Part shown: in pieces, positions 31,564 to 42,352 of the stretch | How positions within the stretch are numbered: the first letter of the stretch is position 1 | Layout of the letters: every line of letters starts with the position of its first letter | NCBI GenBank assembly: GCA_032716605.1 | Contig: CM064495.1 | Span: 28,970,223-29,034,222, forward strand | Reading direction: 5' to 3' | DNA: 64,000 nucleotides | Source of the DNA: Paralithodes platypus | Taxonomy: Eukaryota > Arthropoda > Malacostraca > Decapoda > Lithodidae | Made by a program: the position numbers and the translations under genes | Notes under the pieces: model-generated | Database searches by the model: none | What the model was told of the DNA's origin: nothing | Seen by the model: the letters and a program-made list of their open reading frames with translations, nothing else

Positions 31564-33155
31564 CTATTGCCTGACGCCGTGATCCCGGAAGGGGTGACCA
31601 CGAACGAACCGTCCCCATGCATCTCTGGCCCCAGTCAGTCGATACCCCTCCTCCCAACCATCACCGCCTTCATCCATATACTTCTTCACTCCATCCTTCC
31701 ACCTCTCCTTCGGTCGACATCTCCCTCTCTGTCCTTCCACCTTGCTCTCGTACACCCTCTTAGTCATTCTCTCGCTTCCCATACGTTCCATATGGCCGAA
31801 CCATCTCAAGTTGTTCCTTTTCACACTTTCCAGCACATCAACCTCCTCACCACACCTCCTTCTTACTTCCTCATTCGTCTGTCTATCCCTCCATGTAACT
31901 CCGCACGCACTTCTCAGGTAACTCATTTCCACCGCTCTCACTCTTGGTCTGAGTCTCTTCCCGAACGTCCATGCTTCGCTTCCGTAAGTTAGTGTCAGGA
32001 TTACCACACTGTCATGCAAGGACTTCTTCACTTCCATACTGACCACTTTATTTCTTGTTACTGCTTTCAACGTTCCTACAACCCTCTTTCCCTGTTGCAC
32101 CCTCTCCCGCACTTCTTCATCCATAGTCCCAGCTTTACTCAACACAGTGCCCAGATACTTAAAAGAGCTGACGATCTCCATAGCCTGACCGTTCAACTTC
32201 ACCTCACACTCTGTGACTTCACTCTTTTCGAAGACCATAACCTTGCTCTTCCCCGCATTTACCTTCAAATTCCGTTTTTTGCACACTGTTCCAAACTCAT
32301 TTACCAGACCCTGCAACTCCCATTCATTATCGCTCATCAGAACTGTATCATCCGCAAACAGCAGTATAGGCAGCTTCCACTCATTTCCCTCCCTTTTCAG
32401 CGATATACCAACATCCCCTGCTCTTCCTAATATTTCTTTCATGACTCCATCCATATATACAGTAAACAACCACGGGGACATCACACACCCCTGTTTTAAC
32501 CCAATACTCAGGTAAAAAAACTCGCTCTGCTCATTCTCCACACGTACTGCTGCCTTTGCACCCTCATACAGTCATGCTCTTCACTGCTTTCAGCAACTTG
32601 CCATCTACTCCGTATATTCTAAGTACTTTCCACATGCCTTCTCTATCCACTCTGTTATAGGCCTTCTTCAAGTCCATAAAGGCAACATACACCCTTTGTT
32701 GCTTCTCCAGATATTTCTCCACAACACAATTCAGGGTAAAAATCTGATCTACACATCCTCTTCCCTTCTTAAAACCTCCCAGCTCGTCGCCTATCCATTT
32801 CTCCGTTCTCACTCTCACTCTCTCAATCACTACACTACTGCACACCTTCCCTACTACGCTTAAAAAGACATATTCCTCGGTGGTTACCACACACTCCTCT
32901 TTCCCCTTTGCCCTTATATAGGGGGACTATTATGCCAGTCTTCCAGTTATTGGGTGCATTCCCCTTCTCCTATGCTAGTTTGCACATTATCCATACCCAT
33001 TCGATCACTATCTCACCACCATACCTCAACATTTCCCCACACACTCCATCTGTTCCAGGTGCTTTCCCCAACTTCATTCTTATCATAGCTTCCCACACTT
33101 CTGACCTCCTGATCCCCACCTCCTCCTCCACTTCTCCCTCCCATACAATATCCAA
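31564..33155 (-). pseudogene. RTE-like LINE reverse transcriptase
   Basis: RT motifs appear in order on the minus strand: 'KAPGTDGVCGEML' (about 33080), 'AFMDLKKAYNRVDREGMW' (about 32660), 'GLKQGCVMSPWLF' (about 32490), the intact catalytic 'LLFADDTVLM' (about 32355), 'SSFKYLGTVLSKAG', and a C-terminal region with 'RWFGHMERMGSERMTKRVY'. Frame changes near 32900 and 32555 break it. The C-terminal 'ERWKDGV' style region and short 3' UTR with a tetranucleotide tail suit RTE-related clades. The family placement is from motif memory. Confidence 0.85.
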
Positions 33156-34082
33156 CTATGTTTGCTGGCTCTTCATTCCTGAAATTTAGCAACTCATTGA
33201 AGTACTCCCTCCATCTTTCGACTCTCTCTTGCTTCTCGGCTAGCATTCTCCCATTCTTATCTTTCACACCCTTACTATTTCCCTTGCTACCTTCCCTAAC
33301 TTTCTTGACTTCTTTCCAGAACAGTTTCATACACTCCCTCCATTTTACACTCAGATTCCTTCCAAATTCCTCATCTACTCTTCTCTTACTTTCCTTCACT
33401 ACTCTCTTCACCACTCTCTTTCTCTCCACGTACCTCGCTCGTTTCTGCCTCTCCAAATCTTCATTCCCTCTTCTACCCAACCACTCTCTATACGGTTTCT
33501 TTTTGTCTTCCACAGCTACTTTTACCTCTTCTGTCCACCATGCTGTACCTTTCACTCCCCTCCCTGTTCTCCTCACTCCACACACCTCCTCACATGCTGC
33601 ACAGATCTCTTCCTTAAACACCTTGCTTATCTCCTCCACTTCCTCCATATCTTCCAGGTCGAACCCACCTAGTCGTCTTTCTACTGCTCTCCTGTACTCT
33701 TCCCTGATTTCCACCTCCTGTAGCCTCTCCACCTTCCTCTTGCCTCCCTCCAGCTCTCCTCACCCACTTTTTTTTTATCCTAACCTTAGCTACTACTATA
33801 TAATGATCAGACAGACCCCCTGCAATACCCCTATACACCCTAGTATCCATCACAGATTTCTTCATTCTTTCATCCACACATATATAATCAATCAGTGACT
33901 CGTTCCACCACTGTCTTATCCTTCATCGTCCACACCACTTTCCATGTGTACCTGTGTATCATTCTGTGTCGGAAGGTGTTGGCTATCCACAACCTCCTCC
34001 CCACACATACGTCCACAAGTGCACTACCATTCCCATTCACCTCTGACGGTACCCCCCACCCTCCCACCACTCCATCAACTTT
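33013..34082 (-). pseudogene. RTE-like LINE endonuclease C-terminus and linker
   Basis: The minus strand encodes 'LVDVCVGRRLWIANTFRHR' and 'GGLSDHYIVVAKVRIKKKW', the SDHY motif being the last catalytic block of AP-type endonucleases. A highly charged Arg/Lys/Glu-rich linker leads to the RT. Frames change at about 33890 and 33620. Confidence 0.75.
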
Positions 34083-34127
34083 CCTATCAGGTTAAATAAT
34101 ATCAAATGCTTACTAGATAGCAATGGA

Positions 34128-35127
34128 ATGTCGCATGTATTTAATGATGTAAATAATATTAATGGTAACTGGTTTAAAGAAGCATTTAAACTTAGATCTA
34201 GTGATATTTATAGGCAAACATGGACGGAGGAAGTTAATAGAAGTAGTGTTTGTTTGAATTACAGAATAATGACGGTCGATTACCGCATCCAAGATTATTT
34301 ACTTAAACTGCCAAAGCAATATTCAATAAGGTTGTGTAAATTCAAATGTGGTAATCATATGCTGCCTATTGTCAGCGGTAGACACAACAACATAAATGTA
34401 AATGAGCGAATGTGTACGTTATGTAACAGTAATGAAGTCGGTGATAAATTCCATTTTTTGTTCAAATGTTCACATTTTAATGTTTACAGAAGGCAGTACC
34501 TTAACAAATATTATTATAATAATCCTAATTCTATGAAAATGTCACAGTTATTCAGCAGTACACAACATGCAGTTATATTAACACCTTAAGAGCGGCCTAT
34601 GCGGTTTATTTATATGTACCGCCCAGCGGGGTGTTTTTAGCCAAAATAGGGCTGTTTACGTGATCATTTTCATGCCTAAATAAGACCCAGAACGTAAAAC
34701 AAGTATCTATCCCTGAAAGGGCATAAACAGAGCTTTCGAATGACACCATAACGATCCTTTTATGATGGCTAGTTTTCTTGCAATAACCGTGCAACGCGAG
34801 TGCAAAAAGCATGTAATTAGCCACTTTCCCGATACAATTCCGTATATAGCGAGTGAGAGAGGGAGGAGGGAGGTGGGATTCGTGTCAGTAGGTTCGCCGC
34901 GGTGGTCTGGAGCAGTCATACGCTCGCTACTCTCCTGCCACCACTTGTCTCTCTCTCTCAGCAACATTACGTGCTGAAATTGCCACTCGACCTATGTCGA
35001 GCGCCGCCACATAGTCCAGCTTTATTTAACTCGACTTAAGTTGCGCGCCGACATTTAGGGGTTAAAACTTGACAAATTTGTAGGAGAAATTATGAATTAT
35101 TTCAAGACAAAGTCTTGAAATTACAAC
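34128..35127 (+). pseudogene. LINE C-terminal zinc-finger region, split by MITE
   Basis: The frame 'YRIQDYLLKLPKQYSIRLCK' then 'RMCTLCNSNEVGDKFHFLF' plus 'KCSHF' is the CCHC-like C-terminal region of several Jockey-like RTs. It runs to 34581, where the MITE enters at TTAA. Reading on from 35066 with a single TTAA keeps the frame for another ~20 codons to a natural stop at 35125-35127, so the LINE end was intact before the MITE arrived. Confidence 0.75.
34582..35061. mobile_element. 480-bp TTAA MITE, copy 1
   Basis: Flanked by TTAA (34578-34581, 35062-35065). Begins 'caccttaagagcggc' and ends 'gccgacatttagggg'; the ends are imperfect inverted repeats (CCTTA...GCGGC). Nearly identical to 61008-61487 and 61571-62050. 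The short open frames inside recur only because the copies are identical. No transposase. piggyBac-type by target site. Confidence 0.88.
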
Positions 35128-35154
35128 AAGGCCACCAGTCAAGTTGAAATATTA

Positions 35155-35735
35155 TTATAAGAACATAAGAACATAAGAAAATGGGAGTCTGCAAAAAGCC
35201 GATCGGCCCATACAAGGCAGATCCCTGTCACACCCAACCCCAATTACACGGCCCAATTATAGACCCATCTCACTAATACCTTGAGTACTGACCCCACCAA
35301 AACGGTCAGAGATTAACACAAGATTACGGGGTCTGCTGAGCGCCGATTGGCCCACACCTGGTAGATCCCCCTCACACCCAACCCATCTCGTCCATATGCC
35401 TATCTAATTTTATCTTAAAGCTCCCTATCGTTCTTGATCCCACTATATCACTTGGTAGCCTATTCCACCCATCTACAACTCTGTTACCAAACCAATATTT
35501 GCCTATATCTTTTCTGAAACGAAATTTATCTAATTTGAAACCATTTGTACGAGTTATTTCGCTATCACTGAGCTTTAGTACATTTTTCATGTCTCCTTTA
35601 TTAATTCCACTAACCCACTTGAATACCTCTATCATGTCACCTCTAACTCTGCGTCTCTCTAACGAATGTAAGCCTAATTTCTTCAACCTTTCTTCATACG
35701 GAAGATTTCTAATATTATGGATCATAATGTACAAA
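35155..35735 (-). pseudogene. CR1-like LINE 3' end
   Basis: On the minus strand 'LPYEERLKKLGLHSLERRR' and 'GNRVVDGWNRLPSDIV' ending 'HMDEMGW' are the C-terminal end of a CR1/L2-type RT. The element ends in the octamer-type tail 'cttatgttcttatgttctt' (35155-35180 reverse complement), a known type of CR1/L2 3' end. It is severely 5'-truncated. It is related to, but distinct from, the CR1-like LINE at 59785. Confidence 0.85.
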
Positions 35736-35842
35736 TAATGTTGTTTTGTATATGTGTTATTGTATTTTGTATTTGTATTGAAGTATGTACTCTTAATACC
35801 CCACTTGGGGTCGCTCGAGTTAATAAACCTTAAACCTTAAAC

Positions 35843-36100
35843 ACACACCCATTCCACACTCCTACTCTCTCACATCTGTACCCTTCCATTTGGTCTCCGT
35901 CATTCCACATACATCCAGCCTGGCATTCACTAACAATTCCAGTACCTCTCTCTCTTTTGTGCCATCATTCATGCCACTCACGTTCCATGTACCTATTCTC
36001 AGAATGTCCGTAAGCTTGTCCATAGTTGGTCGGGGTTCGTCAACACAGGGTCCGTCCGCATCCGAGGCTGATTGTTCGTTTATCGTTGCTACATATTTGT
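35843..36100 (-). pseudogene. RTE-like LINE endonuclease N-terminus
   Basis: 'WNVSGMNDGTKEREVLEL' and 'GMTETKW' are the N-terminal AP-endonuclease blocks, including the metal-binding Glu of TETKW. The same segment appears on the plus strand at 59115-59224. About 100 residues that follow in that copy are absent here, replaced by the inserted repeats. Confidence 0.8.
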
Positions 36101-36200
36101 TCCGGGTGGGGGTCGCAAGCCCACCGACCCAACCTCTTTAGTCGCCTCTTACGACACGCAGAAGGCACGTGGGGCATATTCTAATCCCTTACCCCCAGGG

Positions 36201-37010
36201 CTAGATGTTATTGATAAACTAAATAAATATATTTCATAATTCATAACGTTTACAGTGAAATTTCAGAATACAAATTAGGCAAAACTAATAATAAAAATAA
36301 AATAAGAGAAACAACATCAGCAACGTGAAAGCAAAGAAGAACACGGGGAGTCCATTATATATCTTTAATAAGCTATAAACCCTATCAATCAGATGTCACC
36401 AACATTCGATTAATTAGCTAACTACGGACGATTTTTTTTTTTTTCTTTTTTTTTATCTTGGTAAGAACCTGTTGAAGTCAGAGGGTTATTTATTTGTTTT
36501 ATTTACTTATTTTTGTTTGGGGGGAGAACCTGTTGAAGTCAGAGGGTTAATTGATATAGTCTGCAGCCTTTTTATTCCTTGACAACCTTCTTAAGCTAAG
36601 CATACGGTTCCCGGACAAATCAACCAGTAATCTATTTCAACCAGTGGTCGATCAACCAGATCAAAATACAAGATTTTACCTACCTCTACGTAACTTAACC
36701 TACCTTAACAATATTGGTTGACTTGGCACGGGTTGAGAGCTACTGGTTGAAATAGTCTATTAATTAAGTTGTCCGGTCACTCTATCCTATCAATTGTCAG
36801 TATAAAAGGACACATTCTTTAATATTATTCTGGCTATTATTAGAAGCTTAACATTAGGAAGAAACTATTGAAATAAATGGGTTAAATGAGATAGTTTGTA
36901 CTCTTTGAATGCCTGAATGTCTCGTAAACTAAATAAAATAATGTATTGAAAGTCATAAAAAGGCAGAAATACGTCATGAAATCACCTGGCAGTAAGACAA
37001 TAAACTATAC
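36201..37010. other. Intron sequence with a short direct repeat
   Basis: AT-rich DNA. 'gaacctgttgaagtcagagggtta' type text occurs twice (about 36466 and 36526) in different settings. No gene. It lies immediately downstream of the upstream host exon on the minus strand. Confidence 0.5.
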
Positions 37011-37078
37011 CTGGTGATGGTAGCTGTTCAGTTCACCGATTTTCTTGCCCACATACGTATCGGCTGCCAAACTCAACC
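37011..37078 (-). CDS. Host exon: start of DM13 domain (Skeletor-like)
   Basis: A 68-bp exon on the minus strand. The acceptor is a T-rich tract plus 'ctactaacag' (37079-37088) and the donor is CAG|GTATAG (37005-37010). It begins with two bases completing a codon and then encodes 22 residues, among them 'TYVGKKIGELNSYHHQ', ending in phase 0. The exon at 3456-3604 starts in phase 0 with 'VGGDVFAVD', so the two join in frame, and the product matches the usual order of a DM13 domain ('GKxIGEL' then 'VYAVD.RT..IKNF.YDG'). The preceding residues 'LSLAA' could end a signal peptide coded further upstream. Confidence 0.8.
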
Positions 37079-37109
37079 CTGTTAGTAGAAAAAACAGAAA
37101 TATATAAAT

Positions 37110-37165
37110 ATTAATAATAATAATTATTATTATATTATAATAATAATAATAATAATAATAATAAT
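37110..37165. repeat. (TAA)n microsatellite
   Basis: An AAT/TAA repeat with few interruptions, just upstream (minus strand) of the host exon's acceptor. Confidence 0.9.
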
Positions 37166-37424
37166 TAAAATAACCAAATTAACCAAAACCCCCACCAATA
37201 ACAAAAGGAAAACTACTAAAGAACAGGAAACGGACAACAAATGGGGGAAGATTGTAGGCACCAATCGAACAGGGCTATACCCAGGAGAGGCTGTAAGCAT
37301 TTGATAAGGAATCGCTGGAACTCCTGTTTCATTTGCTTGGCCTCTCTTACTGATTCCCTTTGTGCCTCACTTACACTGAGAGTAGTCCAGTCAGCACTCA
37401 CAAACACTTCCTCCTCCTATCTAC
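37166..37424. other. Unresolved sequence before the Jockey-like LINE
   Basis: No confident feature. A minus-strand frame (37216-37407) with a charged helical look exists but matches nothing I can name. It may be 5' sequence of the LINE that follows. Confidence 0.3.
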
Positions 37425-37589
37425 TGCAATACACTTAACATGCACACCACACTTCCTCCTTCAAAATTAGTTAACAAAAATGATGAACACAGGCCCAGCC
37501 TCTGAGTCCCCAAGAGGGGGGGGGGGGAGACCATAAATACCCCCACACATGCTCGACCTTCCCCTGATGACCCCTCTAAATGCTCCGGA

Positions 37590-37795
37590 CCACAGCCTGT
37601 CACTCTTACTATCGACTTTTGCAATATTCGCGGCTTTTCTCCTAATTTTCACCCTGTCGAACACCATCTCTCCTCCCCCAGACCTGATCTTCTTTTCCTC
37701 ACCGAAACGCAGGTATCTGAAGCAACTTCCAGCAGCCCCTTCTCTGTATCCTCCTACTTTCTCTATCCTAGTTTCAAAGCCAAAGGCGGATGTTG
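37590..37795 (+). pseudogene. Jockey-like LINE endonuclease, N-terminal part
   Basis: The plus-strand frame reads 'IDFCNIRGFSPNF' and 'PDLLFLTETQVSEAT', the N-terminal endonuclease blocks, with Glu of LTETQ as metal ligand. It stops at the BEL insertion point inside a 'KAKGG' motif that in this family precedes '.YVHN'. A different open frame overlaps this stretch but has no such motifs. Confidence 0.75.
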
Positions 37796-38576
37796 TGTAT
37801 CGTAAATACGATAGGCTATGACTCTTTTGTGATCCCGTATGTCTCTGTGACGTCACGGTCGCTCCTGCAGCACGACGTAGGACGAGTAGATAGTATATTA
37901 TAAGATTGTAAATAAGTTAAGTTATAAAAGGCCTAATATGCTATTAAGCAATATTGCCATGGTCTTATGTAGTATATATGAATTTATCGTATATATTAAT
38001 ATAATTTATCATATAGAGCAACCTAGATGCGGTACGATAATTTGGGCTCCTGGCGTTTGCCAAGGCAGCAAGGTGTGCCTCTGAGGAAGAGAGAGCAGAG
38101 CCTTCACGAACACCGACCAGTTAACATCTATTTTCCGCCCTTAGTTGATCGCGCTTTTGTGCCTCTAATCACAATACACTGACAGCAATACAAACAGCTA
38201 CACCATCACGACGCTCTCATCGACGCCATGACTGACTGACAGATAAGCATAATATTCATGTCCATTCCCATGTAATCATTTATTCTTTCTTTCACTTGAC
38301 TCGAGTCTCGGGACCGAAGTCTCGTTCCCCGTTGTCCGCCATATTGGGTAAACGTTCTCCCTTGCCTCATTGCCACGTGGAACTATTGGTGAGTTAATTC
38401 CTGGCTAATATTAACCCTTATAACTTTACCCTATATATAAATTTATTATGTGAGACCTTTGGATATAAATTAGCTTGTTTCAGATTGAATTCAATTTAGA
38501 TATGGAGTACTTTTCATTTAGATTGATTTTATTTGATTCATTATAGCTTAGTAATATTTAACTTCCATTGATAGTT

Positions 38577-41500
38577 GTTGTTGTTGTTGTTGTTCCCTAA
38601 GCTGCCTGGCCGAACAGTCCCGAGTCCCTGAGAAAGGCCATGACCATGATCGGGCTTTCCCACAGAGCTCTCATTGAGTGTAGATTGTGTTGTTGGCGTA
38701 AGTGGTTGTGTGAAATGCAGTCTTCTATGATGTGTTTAATGGTATGAGGAGCTGTGTTACATCCCGGGCAGGCGTCGACAACGGAGTCATCCAGTCTCTT
38801 CTGATAGCTCAGGAGAGCTGGATGGTGTCCGCATCTCAGCCTGGCCAGGTGGACTCTGTCCTCGCGAGGAAGGGAGGATTCGGAAGGATGGATTTCGGGA
38901 GGTCGTGCATGCAGCTGCGTGTTGTCTGTGAGTGAGTGGATGGATCGGTGAGAGATATGAGTATGGATGTGCTTCTGGAAGTTGGTTCGGGGTGGGCAGG
39001 GAGGGAGAGAGGACAATAATTGTGTGTGATACCGTGTGCTGGGTGTTTTTTGATATTTCTTGGTGTCTGTGGGTGTGTTGCCATGTAGTTTAGTGGGTGG
39101 TCTTGGTTCGTGGAGGCTGCTGCCAGGAATTGAGTGCCTCTCATGTCCAGATGGTCTTTGACTTTGAGGATTTTGGTTTCTTGATGTAGGTGATCTGTGG
39201 GTGCAGTAGCTGTGCAGCCTGTAATGATCTTCAGGGCTTTGTTTTGAATAGTCTGTAAGGTCTTATGATGTGTTTCAGCTAGGTTAGAAGCCCAGGCTGG
39301 GCTTGCGTATTCCATCACTGATCTTATGTATTGTTTATATACTGTGGTGGTAGTTTCTTTGTTGTGTCCAAGTTTTGTGTGAGCAAGTGACCTGAGGGTG
39401 TTAAGTCTGGGTGTCAGTTTCTTTCTAATGTTTGTGGTGTGCTGTTTGAATGTCATATGAGTATCATATGTTACTCCTAGGATTTTGGGTGTGTGAGTAT
39501 GTGTTAGGGGTGTGTTGTTTATTGTGAGTTGAGGGATGTATTCGTGTTCTCCTGTCCAACTTGTGAGCAGGGTTGCGGTGGATTTGGCTGGGGCTAGATT
39601 AAGTCTGTTTGTAGTGCACCAGCCATGTAGTGTGTTGAGATAGGGTTGAAGGAGATCTGTTGCTCTTTTTGGGTCATGGTGTGTGCATGTGAGTGTTATG
39701 TCATCTGCATAGGAGGCTAACTTTATTTGGGGCGTATTGGGTGTAGTTATATCGTGCATGTACAGATTGAAGAGTGCGGGCGATAGGACGGATCCTTGTG
39801 GGACTCCGTTTGGAAAGTTTCTGATTTTAGATGACTGACCGGCAAAAGATACGTGTGCACATCTGCCTGGTAGGAAGTTGGCCAGCCACCTTTTTGTGTT
39901 GTTGTGCATGTTTGTGTTGTAGATTTTGTTTGTTAGGTTGTGGCGGGGGATGGCATCGAAGGCTTTACTAATGTCGAGTGTGGCTAATAGTGATCTGTGT
40001 GGTGGTCTAGCTGAGTTGATGCCGTCGAAAGCTCTTAGTGTAAGGTCTGTGAGAAGAGTGTTTGTGGAGTGCAGTGGCCTAAAGCCATGTTGTGTTGGAG
40101 CTAGGGGTAGGTCAGGTGTAATTAATTGTAATACTAGGCGTTCCATGACTTTGGAGGGGGAGCAAAGGAGTGTGATGGGGCGGTGCGAGGAGGGTAGTGT
40201 GGGGTCTTTGTTGGGTTTGGGGAATGTGATGATGATACCATGCTTCCAAATGTCTGGTATTGTGTTGTGTGAATAGCTGTAGTTTGATATGTTAGTGAGT
40301 GCTTGTATGCCTTGTGGTCCCAGGTGTCTGAGGTGTATGTTGCTTATGTTGTCTAGGCCACAGGTGGGTGAGTGCTTGAGATTGTTGATGATATGCTTTG
40401 TCTGGTGATTGGTGAAGGGTGTATAGTCAGGGTCTGTGGGGAATTGTCTCTTACGTCGGATGACACGTCGGTCGTCTTTGTGAGGTTTTAGGTGGCTGAC
40501 ATGTGAAAAGTGATTGATGAGAGTGTTTGCTTGTTGTTTACATGAAGGAGTAGAGTCTGTTGTTGTGATTGCAGAATGTGATTGTGTTGTGTTGCTGTTG
40601 GAAAGTGTGATGCTGTTTAGTGTTTTGTAGAGTTTTTTGGGGTTTGTTTTGTGATCAAGTGTTTGTAGGAAGTTATTCCAATTTAGTTTTTGTTGTTCTT
40701 GTATTTTGTTGTTAGTTTGGGTGTTGAGTGCTTGAATTTGTTGTGTGATGTCTTGTGTGTGGGGTGCTGGGGAGTGTTTCAGTATGTCACGTTGTCTGAT
40801 GAGGTTTTGAATTTCTGGTGTGAAGTTGGGGTTGTGTCTTTTTCTGTTACCTCTTGGAATGTGTTTCTTGTCGGCGTTTTGGATAGTTTTATTGAGTATG
40901 TGTACAGCATTGTTGATGTTAGTGATGGGTGTACTGTTTAGAGTTGTGAAGTGTTGTTCTGTCTCATTTGTGAATGCTTCCCAGTTAGCTCTTTTATAAT
41001 TGGTGTATGTGTGTTTGTGGCTAGCTGGAGTGAGTCTGGTTTTGGTGGTGATAATGATCGGGAGGTGGTCAGAGCCTAAGGTTCTGACCACCCTCCAGGA
41101 TGTTGTGGGGGGGAGTTCTGGGGAGCAAAAGGTGATGTCTGGAGATGATGGGTTATAGAGGGCTTGGTGAGGAATATGGGTATGTTGATGGATGTTGTTA
41201 AGGATGATGAGGTTATCGGTTTGGTTTTGTATTACCAGCCCTCTGTCTGTGTCGGGGTTGTCGACAAACCAGGCCGACGTCTTGGCGTTGAAGTCACCAC
41301 CCAGGATGATGTGTGGGGTGTGTGGGGTGTTTGTGATGTGTTGTTAGTGTGGTCTGTATTCATTTGGTACTGTAGGGGATGTTTGGGGAGGGATGTATGT
41401 GTTTATGATGGCTATGTTGGAGTTGTTGCCAGTGCGTATTTTAATTGACTGTATTTCTGTTGTGTTATCATTTGGGGGGAGGAGGGATTTGGTTTGTACA

Positions 41501-42286
41501 CTGGTTACTATGTATGATATTTCTTTGTGTACCAGGGTGATGAGTCCACCGCCCCCACCAACAGCCCGGTCTTGTCTGATGGTGGTGAAATTATGAAATG
41601 TGGGTTTTTTTTGTGTTGTGCGGAGTTTTGTTTCTTGTAAGATGGCAACGTGTATGTTGTGTTGTTTGATGAAGTGTGAGAGTTCGTGTTTCTTTGTGTT
41701 GATGCCATCTATGTTCAGTTGAAGAATGTTAATGTTATGTGCACGATGTATGTTGGGTGCTGCTGCACGAGGATGGGGTGGGGGTGGGGGTGAGGAAGGA
41801 CCTGGGGGTAGGCATGGTTGAGGTGAGGGTGGGGATTGGGGAGCAGGAGATGGGGGTTGGAATGGATTAGGATGGGGTGTGGTGTGTTGAGTTGAGGATG
41901 TGGATGGTATGGGAAGGTTAGGTGGGTTAGGGAGGAGAGGTGGACGGGTTTTAGGGGGGGGAGTGGATGATATGGGAAGGTTAGGTGGGTTGGGGAGGAG
42001 AGGTGGACGGGTTTTAGGTGAGGGATTTGACTGGGAGAGGGAGGGGCATGAGGAACAGGTCCAGGTGTTTGTGTAGTGTTTCTTGGAGGCAAGTGTTGTG
42101 CAGGTGAAGTGGGTCCAGTTCCCGCATGAATTGCAGAGAACTGAACCCTTAGTATGGCGACTCGAAGTGATGGGTTTTGAGCAAGTTGGACATATGTATG
42201 TGTACGTGGGTCCTGGGTTGCTCTCAATGTCTCCGGCTAGAAGAAGTCTTTGAGAAATGACAGCCGGAGAGTCATTTCTCGGTTAG
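38577..42286 (-). mobile_element. LINE encoding 2A peptide, PHD-like finger, EN and RT
   Basis: A 3.7-kb minus-strand insertion with a 9-bp target duplication and a (CAA)n tail (38577-38594). One reading frame holds, from the 5' end, a 2A-like peptide, a Cys4-His-Cys3 finger, a Pro-rich linker, endonuclease, RT and a C-terminal CCHC module. No in-frame ATG precedes the 2A motif, so the copy is probably slightly 5'-truncated. One stop (about 41346) and one frameshift (about 39045) are the only lesions seen, implying a recent copy. Clade: I/Jockey superfamily, not resolved. Confidence 0.88.
38597..42279 (-). pseudogene. 2A LINE polyprotein: 2A, PHD-like, endonuclease, RT
   Basis: At 42208-42249 the minus strand encodes 'RLLLAGDIESNPGP', matching the 2A consensus DxExNPGP at which ribosomes skip a peptide bond. 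Directly after comes a finger (42192-42060): C-x2-C, then C-x2-C-x4-H-x2-C, then C-x2-C ('CPTC', 'CNSCGNWTHFTC', 'CSSC'). A Pro-rich linker with a duplicated 'KTRPPLLPNPPNLPI' leads to endonuclease ('ILQLNIDGINTKKHEL', 'AILQETKL', 'GGDFNAKTSAW', 'LGSDHLPIII'). RT follows ('LDISKAFDAIPRH', 'GVPQGSVLSPALF', 'ASYADDITLT') and then 'CPGCNTAPHTIKHIIEDC'. A TAA at about 41346 and a frameshift at about 39045 interrupt it. Confidence 0.88.
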
Positions 42287-42303
42287 TTGATAGTTTACCA
42301 CAT

Positions 42304-42321
42304 TGGTGCCCAGACCTCGGG
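42304..42321 (+). promoter_or_regulatory. BEL primer-binding site candidate
   Basis: 'tggtgcccagacctcgg' lies one base after the LTR end. A TGG start fits a tRNA 3' CCA; the tRNA was not assigned. Confidence 0.65.
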
Positions 42322-42352
42322 AATTAGCTACCAGTAAGGGATTTTTTAGGCA

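Larger units (their letters stand above)
34083..35842 (+). mobile_element. LINE 3' end (plus strand) inserted in the RTE-like LINE
   Basis: A 5'-truncated LINE inserted on the opposite strand. It contains only the C-terminal coding end (34128-35127), then a 3' UTR ending in 'ttaataaaccttaaaccttaaa' at 35820-35842. It is itself split by a 480-bp TTAA MITE and by a CR1 fragment. Confidence 0.7.
31563..36200 (-). mobile_element. RTE-like LINE, minus strand, interrupted
   Basis: The element runs from its 5' end at about 36200 (start text 'ccctgggggtaaggg' on the minus strand, shared with the copy at 58908) to its 3' end at 31563, where the coding region stops 20 bases before a (GATA)n tail. Endonuclease lies at 36030-35845 and 34082-33614, a linker at 33877-33013, and RT at 32890-31564. 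A 1.76-kb block of other repeats (34083-35842) replaces part of the endonuclease. Confidence 0.85.
37796..42302 (+). repeat. BEL 5' LTR, interrupted by the 2A LINE
   Basis: LTR sequence runs 37796-38576 and 42296-42302. The LINE (38577-42286) is bordered by the 9-bp duplication ttgatagtt (38568-38576 and 42287-42295). Apart from that the LTR equals the 3' copy in length. Confidence 0.92.

Noticed and set aside
31567..33898. Plus-strand frames rich in Ser, Pro and Leu
   Set aside because: They are antisense to the RTE-like LINE coding sequence and carry none of its motifs.
34606..34977. Repeated 70-90 codon frames (also 61032-61403 and 61595-61966)
   Set aside because: They recur because the MITE copies are nearly identical. 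Frames differ between copies only by chance, and there is no protein motif.
41715..42227. 170-codon His/Pro-rich minus frame
   Set aside because: The frame overlaps the true one (2A, finger, Pro-rich linker, endonuclease) by a shift. The true frame carries the Cys/His pattern and continues into the endonuclease.
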